Source: CANKHA01 sp963750965 | GTDB lineage: Bacteria > Pseudomonadota > Alphaproteobacteria > Rhizobiales > Xanthobacteraceae | Assembly (NCBI GenBank): GCA_963750965.1 | Contig: CAVVSK010000010.1 | Span: 124,001 to 188,000, forward strand | Length of the DNA: 64,000 bases | Reading direction: 5' to 3' | Notes under the pieces: model-generated | The model's input: only the letters and a program-made list of their open reading frames with translations | Databases searched by the model: none | Told to the model about the DNA's origin: nothing | Translations under genes and position numbers: made by a program | Shown: in pieces, positions 17,886 through 27,482 of the stretch | How positions within the stretch are numbered: position 1 is the stretch's first letter | Layout of the letters: each line of letters begins with the position of its first letter

Positions 17886-18806
17886 ATGGGAAAACACGTC
17901 GCGGTTCTGCTGGGAGGCTGGTCAGCCGAGCGCGAGGTATCGCTGCGGTCCGGTAAAGCCTGTGCTGACGCGCTTGAGCGAAAGGGCTATCGCGTCACCC
18001 GCGTCGATGTCGGCCGCGACATTGCCAATGTGCTTGCGCAGCTGAAGCCGGATGCGGCGCTCAACATGCTGCATGGCCGCCCGGGCGAGGATGGCGTGCT
18101 GCAAGGCGTTCTAGAAATTCTCGGCATCCCCTACACCCATTCCGGCGTACTCGCCTCCGCGGTGGCGATGCACAAGCAAATGGCGAAGAACCAATTGCGC
18201 GCGGCTGGCGTGCCGGTAGCCGAAGGCGTCGTCGCCTCCCGCTTCGAGGCAGCCAGAAGCCATCTCCTGCCGCCGCCCTATGTCGTCAAGCCCGTGGCGG
18301 AAGGCTCCAGCGTCGGCGTCTTCCTGGTCACCGAAGGGCAAGAGCACCCGCCGCAAGAGCTTTATCGCGACGACTGGCCGTTCGGCGATCAGGTGCTATG
18401 CGAGCGCTATATCGCCGGCAAGGAACTGACCTGCGCCGTAATGGGTGACAGGGCGTTGGACGTGATCGAGATCGTCCCAACGGTACGGTTCTACGACTAC
18501 GAAGCCAAATATGCCGCCGGGGGCTCTAAACACGTACTGCCGGCCCCGGTTTTACCAATTGTTTACCAAGAGGTCCGAAGACTAGCAGTCCTGGCGCATT
18601 CCGCGCTCGGCTGCCGTGGGGTGAGCCGAGCCGACTTTCGCTACGACGACCGCGTCGAGGGGACGGGTGGGTTGTTCTGCCTCGAAGTTAACACGCAACC
18701 AGGCATGACCGAGACTTCGCTCGTGCCTGAACTCGCCGCGCATGCGGGCATAACGTTCGATGAGCTGGTGCAATGGATGCTGGAAGACGCCTCGCTGAAC
18801 CGCTGA
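17886..18806 (+). CDS. ddl: D-alanine--D-alanine ligase
   Basis: ATP-grasp enzyme making the D-Ala-D-Ala dipeptide used by MurF. It begins with VAVLLGGWSAEREVSLRSG, contains the signature NMLHGRPGEDG, the ATP-grasp loop VVKPVAEGSSVGV and the metal-binding end FCLEVNTQPGMTETSLVPE. The 306 residues match DdlB-type enzymes. It resumes the dcw order after the 6.5-kb interruption. The last 34 bases overlap the probable ftsQ start. No frame problem was found. Confidence 0.96.
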   Translation: MGKHVAVLLGGWSAEREVSLRSGKACADALERKGYRVTRVDVGRDIANVLAQLKPDAALNMLHGRPGEDGVLQGVLEILGIPYTHSGVLASAVAMHKQMAKNQLRAAGVPVAEGVVASRFEAARSHLLPPPYVVKPVAEGSSVGVFLVTEGQEHPPQELYRDDWPFGDQVLCERYIAGKELTCAVMGDRALDVIEIVPTVRFYDYEAKYAAGGSKHVLPAPVLPIVYQEVRRLAVLAHSALGCRGVSRADFRYDDRVEGTGGLFCLEVNTQPGMTETSLVPELAAHAGITFDELVQWMLEDASLNR

Positions 18807-19783
18807 AGCGGGCGAGGCAGACGGGCAGAAACGGGCCCGCGGGGGCGGGAGGGCGGGGGCACATGCGTGCCGGCCGCGAGCGCCGCCAACGTCTGCGTCG
18901 CGTTGCCGAATTCACTGCACAATGCACCACTGCTCCGATCGGCCGGCTATTGCACCGTGCGCTGCAGCCATTGGCGGATTTCCATCTGCCGCGCGGCGCC
19001 GGCGCTGCTGCTAGCGCGCTTCTGATCGGCGGAAGTCTGATCTACGGCACGGTGGCGGGCGGGCATGTATCGCTTGTCAACGAGCAGATCGAGGCTGTGC
19101 GCGATGCCGCCGCCAATGCCGCGGGTTTCAATATCGCCTCGATCGCGCTCACGGGCGAGAAGCAGGTCAGCCGGGAGGACGTGCTGACCGCCGCCGGCAT
19201 CACCGGCCGCACCTCGCTTCTTTTCCTTGATGCCGACTCCGCCCGCCGCAAGTTGAAAGCCAATCCCTGGATCTCCGAAGCGACCGTGCTGAAGCTTTAT
19301 CCCGACCGGCTGCAGATCGGCATCACCGAGAGGCAGGCTTTTGCGCTTTGGCAAAAAAACGGCCAGCTCTCGGTTATTGCCGAGGACGGCACCGTATTGG
19401 AGCCGTATGTGGCGCGCCGCTTCACCGGCCTGCCGCTGGTAGTGGGGCCCGGGGCGCGCGAACGCGCGAAGGATATTCTGGCGCTGATCGACCGCCATCC
19501 GGAAATCAGGCCATCAGTCGCCGCCGCCGTGCTGGTGGCGCAGCGGCGCTGGAATCTCCGCCTGAAGAACGGCCTCGATATCCGCCTGCCGGAAACCGAT
19601 GTCGATACTGCGCTCGCGACATTGGTCAATCTTGACCGCGAAAAGAAATTGCTGTCGCGCGACATTACGGCGATCGACCTGCGTCTGCCGGACCGGGTGA
19701 CGGTGCGGCTCTCCGACGAGGCCGCACAGGCACGCGAGGACCTGCTGAAGCCGAAAAGCAAACGCAAGGGAGGCGCGGTATGA
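18773..19783 (+). CDS. ftsQ: Cell division protein FtsQ
   Basis: Bitopic inner-membrane protein linking early and late divisome parts. A basic cytoplasmic tail (~1-72) is followed by one membrane segment at ~75-95, a POTRA domain (~115-185; FNIASIALTGEKQVSREDVL) and the FtsQ beta domain (LQIGITERQAFALWQK). The start at 18773 (MDAGRRLAEP) overlaps ddl by 34 bases; ATG 18863 is an alternative that trims 30 residues. I prefer 18773 because relatives start with a similar MDGGGR-like sequence, but this rests on memory. Its stop overlaps the ftsA start. Confidence 0.92.
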   Translation: MDAGRRLAEPLKRARQTGRNGPAGAGGRGHMRAGRERRQRLRRVAEFTAQCTTAPIGRLLHRALQPLADFHLPRGAGAAASALLIGGSLIYGTVAGGHVSLVNEQIEAVRDAAANAAGFNIASIALTGEKQVSREDVLTAAGITGRTSLLFLDADSARRKLKANPWISEATVLKLYPDRLQIGITERQAFALWQKNGQLSVIAEDGTVLEPYVARRFTGLPLVVGPGARERAKDILALIDRHPEIRPSVAAAVLVAQRRWNLRLKNGLDIRLPETDVDTALATLVNLDREKKLLSRDITAIDLRLPDRVTVRLSDEAAQAREDLLKPKSKRKGGAV

Positions 19784-21102
19784 GCTCCCTGCATTACGGC
19801 GTAACCCCGAAGATGAAGCCGGTCTCCGCCAAGCGCAGCGCCGTGGTGGCCGCACTTGACGTCGGCACCAGCAAGATCGCCTGCCTCGTGGCGAAGCTGA
19901 AGCCGCAGCCGCCGCAGGAAGTGCTGCGGCGCCGCAGCCATGCGGTCGAGATCAAGGGCATCTCGCATACGGTCGCGCGCGGCATGAAAGCGGGCGCCGT
20001 GGTCAATCTCGCCGAAACCGAAAACGCCATCAGCCACGCCGTCGATCTCGCGGAACGGATGGCCGGGGTGCAGTTCGAGTCTGTTATTGTTTCCGTCTCC
20101 GCCGGCCGCATCGGCAGCGAGCTCTTCGCCGCCTCGGTGGACGTCGGGGGGCCAACCGTATCGGATGGCGATATCGCCCGTGTGCTTGCGGCCGGCAGCC
20201 GCCACTCGGTCCGCGACGGGCGGGCGCTGCTTCATTCGCTTCCGATCGGCTATTCGCTCGATGGCGTTACCGGCGTACGCGACCCGCGCGACATGCTGGC
20301 GCGCAACTTCGGCGTCGACATGCATGTGATGACCGCCGACGTCGCCGCCGCCCGCAACTTGATGCTGGCGATCGAGCGCTGTCATCTCAATGTCGAAGCG
20401 ATGGTGGCAAGCCCTTATGTGTCCGGGCTTGCGGTATTAGCCGATGATGAAGCCGATCTCGGCTCGGCGGTGATCGATTTGGGCGCGGGCACCACCACAC
20501 TCGCGGTCTTCTCCGGCGGCCACTGCGTCTATGCAAGCGGTTTCGCAGTCGGCGGCTATCACGTCACTATGGATATTGCGCGCGGCCTTAACACCCGCGT
20601 TGCCGACGCGGAGCGAATCAAAACATTCTATGGCAGTGTGCTCACCGGTGGATCGGATGAGCGCGACATGATCACGGTGCCGCCGGTTGGCGACGATGAG
20701 CGCGAGGCGCCGCAATTCGTTTCGAAGGCGAGCCTCGTCGGCATCATCAAGCCGCGAGTGGAGGAAATTCTGGAAATGATACGCGACCGGCTCGCAGCGT
20801 CGCCGTTCGTGGCTGAGCCACGCGCCCGCGTCGTGCTCACCGGCGGCGGCTGCCAGCTCAACGGCCTGCCCGAACTCGCGGCTCGCATACTTGGACGGCA
20901 GGTGAGGATCGGGCGCCCGCTCGGCATCGCCGGCCTTCCCGACCAAGCCAAGGGCCCCGCTTTCGCCGTCGCGGCGGGACTTCTGGTTTACCCGCAGGCG
21001 GCGCATCTCGAACATTTCGAACCGCGGCGAACGCGGCAGCTCATGACAGGTACAGGTGGCTACATGAACAAGGTCGGCCAATGGCTACGCGAAAGCTTCT
21101 GA
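19780..21102 (+). CDS. ftsA: Cell division protein FtsA
   Basis: Actin-like ATPase that tethers FtsZ to the membrane. Phosphate-loop motifs are ALDVGTSKIACLVAK near the start and AVIDLGAGTTTLAVFSGG in the second half, with VVLTGGGCQLNGLPELA as the adenosine motif. The C-terminal end (MNKVGQWLRESF) is the membrane-targeting amphipathic helix. At 440 residues it is full length. It starts on the ATGA overlap with ftsQ and is followed by ftsZ after an 88-bp gap, the standard arrangement. Confidence 0.96.
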   Translation: MSSLHYGVTPKMKPVSAKRSAVVAALDVGTSKIACLVAKLKPQPPQEVLRRRSHAVEIKGISHTVARGMKAGAVVNLAETENAISHAVDLAERMAGVQFESVIVSVSAGRIGSELFAASVDVGGPTVSDGDIARVLAAGSRHSVRDGRALLHSLPIGYSLDGVTGVRDPRDMLARNFGVDMHVMTADVAAARNLMLAIERCHLNVEAMVASPYVSGLAVLADDEADLGSAVIDLGAGTTTLAVFSGGHCVYASGFAVGGYHVTMDIARGLNTRVADAERIKTFYGSVLTGGSDERDMITVPPVGDDEREAPQFVSKASLVGIIKPRVEEILEMIRDRLAASPFVAEPRARVVLTGGGCQLNGLPELAARILGRQVRIGRPLGIAGLPDQAKGPAFAVAAGLLVYPQAAHLEHFEPRRTRQLMTGTGGYMNKVGQWLRESF

Positions 21103-21190
21103 TGGCCAACAATCGAGTTTCACACAACCGCCGGTGGCGGACCGGCGGCAATCTGCGGCGCTCGCAAGCCCGCGTATGGAAGAGGCACCC

Positions 21191-22912
21191 ATGACGATCA
21201 ATCTCAAGGTCCCGGACATTCGGGAACTGAAGCCCCGCATCACCGTGTTCGGCGTAGGCGGAGCCGGCGGCAACGCCGTCAACAACATGATCACTGCGGG
21301 ATTGTCGGGTGTCGACTTCGTTGTCGCCAATACCGATGCCCAGGCGCTGACGATGTCGAAGGCCGAGCGCATCGTGCAGATGGGTGTGCAGGTCACCGAA
21401 GGTCTCGGCGCCGGATCGCAGCCTGAAGTCGGGCGCGCGGCAGCTGAAGAAGTCATTGATGAGATCCGCGATCACCTGAGCGGCGCGCATATGGTGTTCG
21501 TCACCGCCGGCATGGGCGGCGGCACCGGCACCGGTGCATCGCCGGTGATCTCGCGCGTAGCGAAGGAACTCGGCATTCTTACTGTCGGCGTGGTCACCAA
21601 GCCGTTCCAGTTCGAGGGCCAGCGGCGGATGCGCTTTGCCGAGCAGGGCATCGAGGAACTGCACCAGGTCGTGGATACGCTGCTGATCATCCCGAACCAG
21701 AACCTGTTCCGGGTAGCGAACGAAAAGACCACCTTCGCCGACGCCTTCGCGATGGCCGACCAGGTGCTCTATTCGGGCGTCGCCTGCATCACCGACCTGA
21801 TGGTCAAGGAAGGCCTGATCAACCTCGACTTCGCCGACGTCCGCGCGGTGATGAAGGAGATGGGCAAAGCCATGATGGGCACCGGCGAGGCTTCCGGTGA
21901 GAAGCGCGCGCTGACGGCGGCGGAAGCGGCGATCTCCAATCCGCTGATCGATGATTCCTGCATGAAGGGCGCCCGTGGCCTGTTGGTGTCGATCACCGGC
22001 GGCAAGGACCTCACCCTTTATGAAGTCGATGAAGCTGCCACCCGCATCCGCGAAGAAGTCGATCAGGACGCCAATATCATCGTCGGCGCCACTTTCGATG
22101 AAACTTTGGAAGGCATCATCCGCGTCTCGGTCGTCGCCACCGGCATCGACAAGGCCCGCGTGCAGGCAGGCTCTACCGACACCCGCATCCAGGAACTCAC
22201 CAAACAGCTGCGCGCCGATACCCCTCGGCTCGCCGACCGGGTCGAGCGCACCAATGTTCCGACCGCTCGTGCCCCGCAAGCGGCGCCTGCTCCTCAGGCG
22301 ATGACGCAGGCCTTCACCGATACGATCGAATCAGCAGCCAAGGCTGCGGTGGCGGCGGCGGTGATGCCGCACTCCGCGGTCGAGGACGTCATGATCCGCC
22401 CGATCCCACCGAAGCCGTCGCTCTTCCCCGAACCGATCCGCGAAGTTGGGCATCACGATCCGGTGCCGGCACCGCGCGCCTTCATCCCGCCGCAGCCGGA
22501 GCGCGGCACCGTGCGCACCCCGCGCATGCCGCGGATTGAGGAATTGCCGATGCCGGCGCAAAACCAGCTGCGCGCCAAGCGCGGCGTGGTTTCCGACACC
22601 GATCATCCAGAGAAACGCCGCATGACCCTCATGCAGCGCCTCGCCGCAGTGGGTCTCGGCCGCAAGGAAGAGAGTGCCGAGCCGCCGGCCGAAGCGCGGC
22701 CGCTCGTGCGGCAGCAGCCGTCCTTCGGCGCCTCGCCGGCTCGCCCGACTTCACGCGCGCAAGATTCCCGCGCGCAGGATCCGGTCTCTGAATATGCAAA
22801 AAAGACAACGCCGCAGGGCCTGGATCCGCTCGGGCGGCAGGCCCCAGCGCATAATTCTTCGGAAGACGATCAACTCGACATACCGGCCTTCCTCCGCCGA
22901 CAAGTGAATTGA
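21191..22912 (+). CDS. ftsZ: Cell division protein FtsZ
   Basis: Tubulin-like GTPase that forms the Z-ring. ATG 21191 has GGAAGAGG seven bases upstream and starts the conserved N-terminus; the frame remains open to 21134 but lacks support there. The GTP-binding signature GMGGGTGTGAS lies at ~107-117, and NTDAQAL at ~47-53. Residues ~320-560 form the long, Pro/Ala-rich variable linker typical of Rhizobiales. The protein ends with DIPAFLRRQVN, the conserved peptide that binds FtsA and other partners. Length 573 residues. Confidence 0.97.
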   Translation: MTINLKVPDIRELKPRITVFGVGGAGGNAVNNMITAGLSGVDFVVANTDAQALTMSKAERIVQMGVQVTEGLGAGSQPEVGRAAAEEVIDEIRDHLSGAHMVFVTAGMGGGTGTGASPVISRVAKELGILTVGVVTKPFQFEGQRRMRFAEQGIEELHQVVDTLLIIPNQNLFRVANEKTTFADAFAMADQVLYSGVACITDLMVKEGLINLDFADVRAVMKEMGKAMMGTGEASGEKRALTAAEAAISNPLIDDSCMKGARGLLVSITGGKDLTLYEVDEAATRIREEVDQDANIIVGATFDETLEGIIRVSVVATGIDKARVQAGSTDTRIQELTKQLRADTPRLADRVERTNVPTARAPQAAPAPQAMTQAFTDTIESAAKAAVAAAVMPHSAVEDVMIRPIPPKPSLFPEPIREVGHHDPVPAPRAFIPPQPERGTVRTPRMPRIEELPMPAQNQLRAKRGVVSDTDHPEKRRMTLMQRLAAVGLGRKEESAEPPAEARPLVRQQPSFGASPARPTSRAQDSRAQDPVSEYAKKTTPQGLDPLGRQAPAHNSSEDDQLDIPAFLRRQVN

Positions 22913-22930
22913 GCGGCCGGCGTTAACTAA

Positions 22931-22961
22931 GCGGGCCGCTAGCCTCGCGCTGGCGGCCCGC
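22931..22961 (+). terminator. Hairpin downstream of ftsZ, possible terminator
   Basis: A nine-base perfect stem (22931-22939 with 22953-22961, GCGGGCCGC) with a 13-base loop lies 19 bp after the ftsZ stop. The following bases (GTCGTTTCC) contain only a short T run, so it may be a weak terminator or an mRNA-stabilising element. Confidence 0.5.
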
Positions 22962-23334
22962 GTCGTTTCCGGAAGGACACATGCCGTGCGAAATCTCAAC
23001 TTGCTGAAACTTCAGGCATTTTTAATCAGCAGGCGATACCTTTAAGCGACCGGGGATGGGGCCGGGTACGCCAAGCTGCCTGCTCTGGGTGAAGCGATGC
23101 AGTTAAGGTTTGCCCCAGGATCGGCAGGATTGGGGCAGGATCAAGGTAACAATCGGTAACCAAGCGTGAGTTGCCTGACCTCACGTCCTGACTAAGGTGG
23201 CTCAGCTACACAGGCTTTTCGTCCCGGGGGACGAAGGGGACCAAACAAAACAATTCGTTCTTCCTTAGATGGCCGGATCATGGCCACGGGGTTGGGGCAG
23301 GCCCAAGACGCGGGCCTAGCGGTGGGAAAGAAGA
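22962..23334. other. Intergenic region between ftsZ and lpxC
   Basis: After the hairpin, about 370 bp hold no recognisable gene. This gap should contain the lpxC promoter; an A+T-rich stretch near 23017-23044 and a TTGCCT/TAAGGT pair near 23170-23200 are possible but weak promoter elements. The last bases before lpxC (GGGAAAGAAGA) can serve as its ribosome site. Confidence 0.45.
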
Positions 23335-24297
23335 ATGAAGGCCGGTAGGCAGACCACTCTTTGCGATCAAGTCGCTATAAGCGGTATTGGCGTTCATTCC
23401 GGTCTTCCGGTCACGCTCACGTTGCACCCCGCCGATCCGAATTCCGGCATCATCTTCGTCCGCTCCGGCGTGCAAGGCCGTTACGAGCGTGAAGTCCGGG
23501 CCGATGTGCACGCCGTCACCGCCACCGAATTCCAGACCGTGCTGGGCGACGCCTCCGGTCCATTGGTTTGCACCTCTGAGCATGTCCTTGCCGCTGTCCG
23601 CGGCCTTGGCATCGACAATGTTATCGTCGAAGTAGACGGTCCCGAAGCTCCGATCGGCGATGGCAGCGCGGCGCCCTTCGTGGCTGCGATCGACCAGGTC
23701 GGCACCGTGATGCAATCGGCGCCCCGCCGTTATCTGCAAATTCTCAAGCCGGTCCGTGTCACCCAGAATGACGGCTCCTATGGCGAGCTGCGGCCCTACG
23801 CCAAGGGTTTCCGTCTTGAGGCCGAAATTGATTTCGAGCATCCGCTGATCGGCCGGCAATCTCTCGCGCTCGACATGGAACCCCAAGCTTTCCGTCGTGA
23901 GCTTTCTCGCGCGCGCACTTTCGGTTTCATGCGCGATGTCGCCAAGCTCTGGAGCGCGGGTTTCGCGCTCGGCGCTTCCTTCGAGAACACTCTCGTGGTC
24001 ACCGAGAGCCGGGTGCTGAATCCGGATGGGCTGCGTTTCCCCGACGAGTTCGTTCGCCACAAGGCGCTCGACGCCCTCGGCGATCTCGCGCTGGCCGGTG
24101 CTCCGCTGCTGGGTGTCTATCGCACCGTCCGCGGCGGGCATAAGCTCAACCATGCGGTGCTCTCGGCGCTCATGGCCGATCCGGACGCCTGGACCATAGT
24201 CGACGGCAGCGAACAGCCGGCACGGCGCGTGGTGCGGGGCTATGCCGAGGTGGCGGGCGGTTTGGCGGCCGCGGCTTATGGGCCGGACCGGTCCTAG
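23335..24297 (+). CDS. lpxC: UDP-3-O-acyl-N-acetylglucosamine deacetylase LpxC
   Basis: Zinc amidase for the committed step of lipid A synthesis in the cytoplasm. The first Zn ligand is His83 in TSEHVLAA; the other two lie in RHKALDALGD (His and Asp), and the catalytic His is in GHKLNHAVL. QTTLCDQVAISGIGVHSG is the usual N-terminal strand pair. The protein has 320 residues, normal length. It follows ftsZ as in most alphaproteobacteria, but with a long 422-bp gap that suggests independent transcription. Confidence 0.96.
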   Translation: MKAGRQTTLCDQVAISGIGVHSGLPVTLTLHPADPNSGIIFVRSGVQGRYEREVRADVHAVTATEFQTVLGDASGPLVCTSEHVLAAVRGLGIDNVIVEVDGPEAPIGDGSAAPFVAAIDQVGTVMQSAPRRYLQILKPVRVTQNDGSYGELRPYAKGFRLEAEIDFEHPLIGRQSLALDMEPQAFRRELSRARTFGFMRDVAKLWSAGFALGASFENTLVVTESRVLNPDGLRFPDEFVRHKALDALGDLALAGAPLLGVYRTVRGGHKLNHAVLSALMADPDAWTIVDGSEQPARRVVRGYAEVAGGLAAAAYGPDRS

Positions 24298-24496
24298 CGC
24301 CTTCTCTGGGGCGGGTCTTAGCTTTCGCCACATTCCGGGCCGAATGAGCGCATAAATCCTTTAGCGCGATGCGCTCGATAAGGTATTGAGGGTTTGAAAT
24401 TTCTTGTGCGCCTGGCTCTGCGCCAGGTGCTTTACGCCAAAGCTCGGCGGGGGAACGGGGTTTAGCGGCGGCATGTTTTTTCTTGGATCCGGATTT

Positions 24497-25369
24497 ATGA
24501 GCGTTCCGCGGCGGGGGCTTGCCCGGCTGCTGGCAATTGTGCTGCTGGCCGCGCCGCTCGGGGCCTGCAGCAGCCTCGGTCTCGACCAATTCAGCCTCAG
24601 TTCGATGAATCCTTGGGCCAAGAAGGATCTGCCGGCCGATGAGCCGGCCGAGAAGCTTTACAACGAGGGCGTCTACCTCGTGAATGAGAAGCGCGAATAC
24701 AAAGAAGCCATCAAGCGTTTCGAGGAAGTCGATCGGCAGCATCCGTATTCGGAATGGGCGCGCAAGTCGCTGCTGATGGCCGCCTATAGTTCCTATCAGG
24801 CGAGAGAATACGACGAAACCATCGCTGCGGCGAAGCGCTACATTGCGCTGCATCCCGGCACGCCCGACGCCGCCTATGCCCAGTTCCTGATCGGCTCTGC
24901 CAATTTCGACCGCATACCTACCGTGCAGCGCGACCAGGCGATCACCGAAAAGGCGCTGGCCGAGTTGGAGGAAGTCTCCCGCAAATTCCCCAATACCGAA
25001 TACGCCGCCAGCGCGCGCAAGAAGATTGAAGTCGCGCGCGACCAGCTTGCCGGGCGCGAGATGGAAGTCGGCCGTTATTACATGAACAAGCGCAACTTCA
25101 CCGGCGCGATCAACCGCTTCAAGGTGGTGGTGACGCAATATCAGACCACACGCCATGTCGAAGAAGCCCTGATGCGGCTTACCGAAGCATATATGTCGCT
25201 CGGTATCACCCAGGAGGCGCAGACCGCCGCCGCCGTGCTGGGTCACAACTTCCCCGAAAGCCCCTGGTACAAGGACGCCTATACCCTGGTGAAGGGGGGT
25301 GGTCTCGAGCCGAGCGAAAGCCAGGGCTCCTGGATCAGCCGCGCTTTCAAGAAGGTCGGCCTCGGCTAA
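24497..25369 (+). CDS. bamD: Outer membrane assembly lipoprotein BamD (ComL)
   Basis: Lipoprotein of the BAM complex that folds outer-membrane proteins. I chose ATG 24497 because it begins a textbook lipoprotein signal (MSVPRRGLARLLAIVLLAAP) ending in lipobox LGAC, with Cys25 as the lipidated residue; ATG 24473 and the frame start at 24404 only add unlikely residues. The mature part consists of TPR-like repeats (LYNEGVYLVNEKREYKEAI onward) typical of BamD, with a C-terminal basic tail. Length 290 residues. recN follows 157 bp downstream. Confidence 0.93.
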   Translation: MSVPRRGLARLLAIVLLAAPLGACSSLGLDQFSLSSMNPWAKKDLPADEPAEKLYNEGVYLVNEKREYKEAIKRFEEVDRQHPYSEWARKSLLMAAYSSYQAREYDETIAAAKRYIALHPGTPDAAYAQFLIGSANFDRIPTVQRDQAITEKALAELEEVSRKFPNTEYAASARKKIEVARDQLAGREMEVGRYYMNKRNFTGAINRFKVVVTQYQTTRHVEEALMRLTEAYMSLGITQEAQTAAAVLGHNFPESPWYKDAYTLVKGGGLEPSESQGSWISRAFKKVGLG

Positions 25370-25526
25370 AACCCCCGCGCCTGAGGAGCAAGAAACTCCT
25401 CCGCAATTCCAGGCTGCGGCGACTTAGGCAGCCTACCGGCAAGTTCACTTTTTGTTCTTTTCATGCTAGTGTCAGATTCTTTCTCAAATCCCGGGCCTTT
25501 CCCGCGATAACGAAGGACTGGCAGGC

Positions 25527-27200
25527 ATGCTTTCCCGGCTATCGATCCGCGACATCGTTCTCATCGACCGGCTGGACATCGATCTTGCCGCTGGCCTTTC
25601 GGTGCTGAGCGGCGAGACCGGTGCGGGCAAGTCGATCCTGCTCGACGCCTTTTCCCTTGCGCTCGGCGCGCGTGGCGATGCCGGGCTGGTGCGCCAGGGG
25701 GCGGAGCAGGGCAGCGTCATCGCCGCGTTTGACCTTAAGGCCAATCACCCTGCCCGGGCGCTCCTCGCCGAGAATGACATCCCCGACGAGGACATGCTGA
25801 TCCTGCGCCGCGTGCAGTTGGCTGACGGCCGCACCAAGGCTTTCGTCAATGATCAGCCGGTAAGCGTGCAGGTGCTGAAAAACCTCGGCGGGCTGCTGGT
25901 GGAAATCCACGGCCAGCATGATGATCGCGCGTTGGTGGACATGGCGACGCATCGCCGCCTGCTCGATGCTTTCGGCGGGCTTGAAAGCGAGGCGGCCGGC
26001 ATCGAGGCGTTGTGGGACGACCGGCGGCATGCGCAGGAAGCCGTCGCCGCTCACCGCGCAGAGGTGGAGCGCGCGCTGCGCGAGGCCGACTGGCTGCGTT
26101 ATGCCACCGATGAATTGCAGAGGCTCGCCCCGCAGGACGGCGAGGAGATCACGCTGGCCGAGCGCCGCGCCGCCATGATGGGCGCGGAGAAGGTCGCTGA
26201 AGACTTGCGCGCCGTGCACGATACCGTCGCCGGCAGCGGGTCGCCGATACCCGCGCTCGCCGCCGCCATCCGCCGGCTGGAACGCCGTAATGCGCAGGCA
26301 CCTGGCCTGGTCGAGCCGGTGGTGAAGGCTGTCGACAGTGCGATCACGTCGCTGGAGGAAGCGCGGCTGCATCTGGAACAGGCGTTGCGCATGGCCGACC
26401 ATGATCCAAGCGAACTGGAGCGGATCGAGGAGCGGCTGTTCGCGCTGCGCGCGGCGGCGCGCAAATACAATGTGCCGGTCGATGGTTTGCCCGCGCTGGC
26501 CGGGAAATTTCTGGCTGATCTTGCGCTGATCGACGCCGGTGCGGAACGGCTGAAGCAGCTGGAGGGCGCGGCGCTTGCCGCCGAGCAACGTTATGGCGCG
26601 GCCGCCAAGGCACTGTCGACGGCCCGGCGCAAGGCGGCGAATGCGCTCGACAAGGCTGTGAACAAGGAGCTCAAGCCGTTGAAGCTCGAACGCGCGCAAT
26701 TCTCCACCCAGCTGGCAGGCGAGGCCAACAGCGCCGGCCCGCACGGCATCGACCGCGTCGAATTTTGGGTGCAGACCAATCCCGGCACCAAACCCGGTCC
26801 GCTGATGAAAGTGGCCTCGGGCGGCGAGCTGGCGCGCTTCCTGCTGGCATTGAAGGTGGTGCTGGCCGATCGCGGCTCGGCGCCGACGCTTGTATTTGAT
26901 GAGATCGACACGGGCGTCGGTGGCGCGGTGGCTGATGCCATTGGTGTGCGGCTCGCGCGCCTGGCAGGGCGCGTGCAGGTGGTCACCGTCACCCATGCAC
27001 CGCAGGTGGCCGCGCGCGCTGCGCGGCATTTCGTTATTAGCAAAGAAGCGCTCGACAAGGGCAAGCGCGTCGCCACCCGTGTCACCGAAGTGGATGCCAA
27101 CCACCGCCGCGAGGAGATCGCCCGCATGCTGGCGGGCGCCGAAATCACCAGCGAAGCCCGCGCCGCCGCCGAGCGCCTGATCCGAGCGGCGGCAGGATAG
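25527..27200 (+). CDS. recN: DNA repair protein RecN
   Basis: SMC-like ATPase acting in double-strand-break repair. The N-terminal Walker A is GETGAGKSILLDAFSLALG (~31-49); the middle is a predicted coiled coil with many Ala/Glu/Arg; the C-terminal lobe has the ABC signature VASGGELARFLLALKVVL and Walker B LVFDEIDTGVGG, then VTHAPQVAA. At 557 residues the length is typical. It lies in the common alphaproteobacterial run bamD-recN-ligA. A repeat element separates it from ligA. Confidence 0.96.
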   Translation: MLSRLSIRDIVLIDRLDIDLAAGLSVLSGETGAGKSILLDAFSLALGARGDAGLVRQGAEQGSVIAAFDLKANHPARALLAENDIPDEDMLILRRVQLADGRTKAFVNDQPVSVQVLKNLGGLLVEIHGQHDDRALVDMATHRRLLDAFGGLESEAAGIEALWDDRRHAQEAVAAHRAEVERALREADWLRYATDELQRLAPQDGEEITLAERRAAMMGAEKVAEDLRAVHDTVAGSGSPIPALAAAIRRLERRNAQAPGLVEPVVKAVDSAITSLEEARLHLEQALRMADHDPSELERIEERLFALRAAARKYNVPVDGLPALAGKFLADLALIDAGAERLKQLEGAALAAEQRYGAAAKALSTARRKAANALDKAVNKELKPLKLERAQFSTQLAGEANSAGPHGIDRVEFWVQTNPGTKPGPLMKVASGGELARFLLALKVVLADRGSAPTLVFDEIDTGVGGAVADAIGVRLARLAGRVQVVTVTHAPQVAARAARHFVISKEALDKGKRVATRVTEVDANHRREEIARMLAGAEITSEARAAAERLIRAAAG

Positions 27201-27261
27201 GGCCGCCGTAACGCTGCATTACCTTTTGGGGAGGCGGAGGAGGCCGCCCGTAGCGCGAGGT

Positions 27262-27306
27262 GTCATTCCGGAGCGCGCGAAAGCGCGAGCCCGGAATTCA
27301 TAACCC
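27262..27306 (+). repeat. Palindromic repeat, left end of GIY-YIG element
   Basis: A 45-base unit starting GTCATTCCGG, passing through a GC-rich hairpin (GCGCGC-GAAA-GCGCG) and continuing with CCCGGAAT-T-CATAACCC. The same unit occurs inverted at 27483-27529. The two therefore bracket the decayed GIY-YIG gene as inverted repeats. Such CATTCCGG/CCGGAATG palindromes are common interspersed repeats in Bradyrhizobium-like genomes as far as I recall. Confidence 0.8.
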
Positions 27307-27341
27307 GAGCCTACCGAATGATCGAAGGATATAGATCGGAA

Positions 27342-27474
27342 CCAATCGGGATTGTCTTCTTCGATCAGCCGGATCTTCCATTCACGCTTCCACTTCTTGA
27401 TGTCTTTCCCGCACATGATGGCATTCTCTGAAGAGCATCCCATGTTTGCCACTGCCCGGGAGATAGACGTACAT
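27342..27474 (-). pseudogene. Decayed GIY-YIG family nuclease gene
   Basis: Two pieces of a GIY-YIG endonuclease-like protein survive in different frames. Starting at ATG 27474, the reading MYVYLPGSGKHGMLF resembles the family N-terminus (YxY-I-ASxxxGTLY). At 27405-27342 the other piece, KDIKKWKREWKIRLIEEDN, followed by PDW, matches the family C-terminus. In intact genes about 50 residues with the catalytic Arg and Glu lie between; here only ~20 bases remain and the frame changes. The gene is thus internally deleted and inactive. It sits inside inverted palindromes between recN and ligA. Confidence 0.75.
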
Positions 27475-27482
27475 CGCGCACA

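Noticed and set aside
25539..27104. A 521-codon minus-strand open frame opposite recN
   Set aside because: Antisense to RecN, which has all its motifs in an intact frame; the minus frame shows none.
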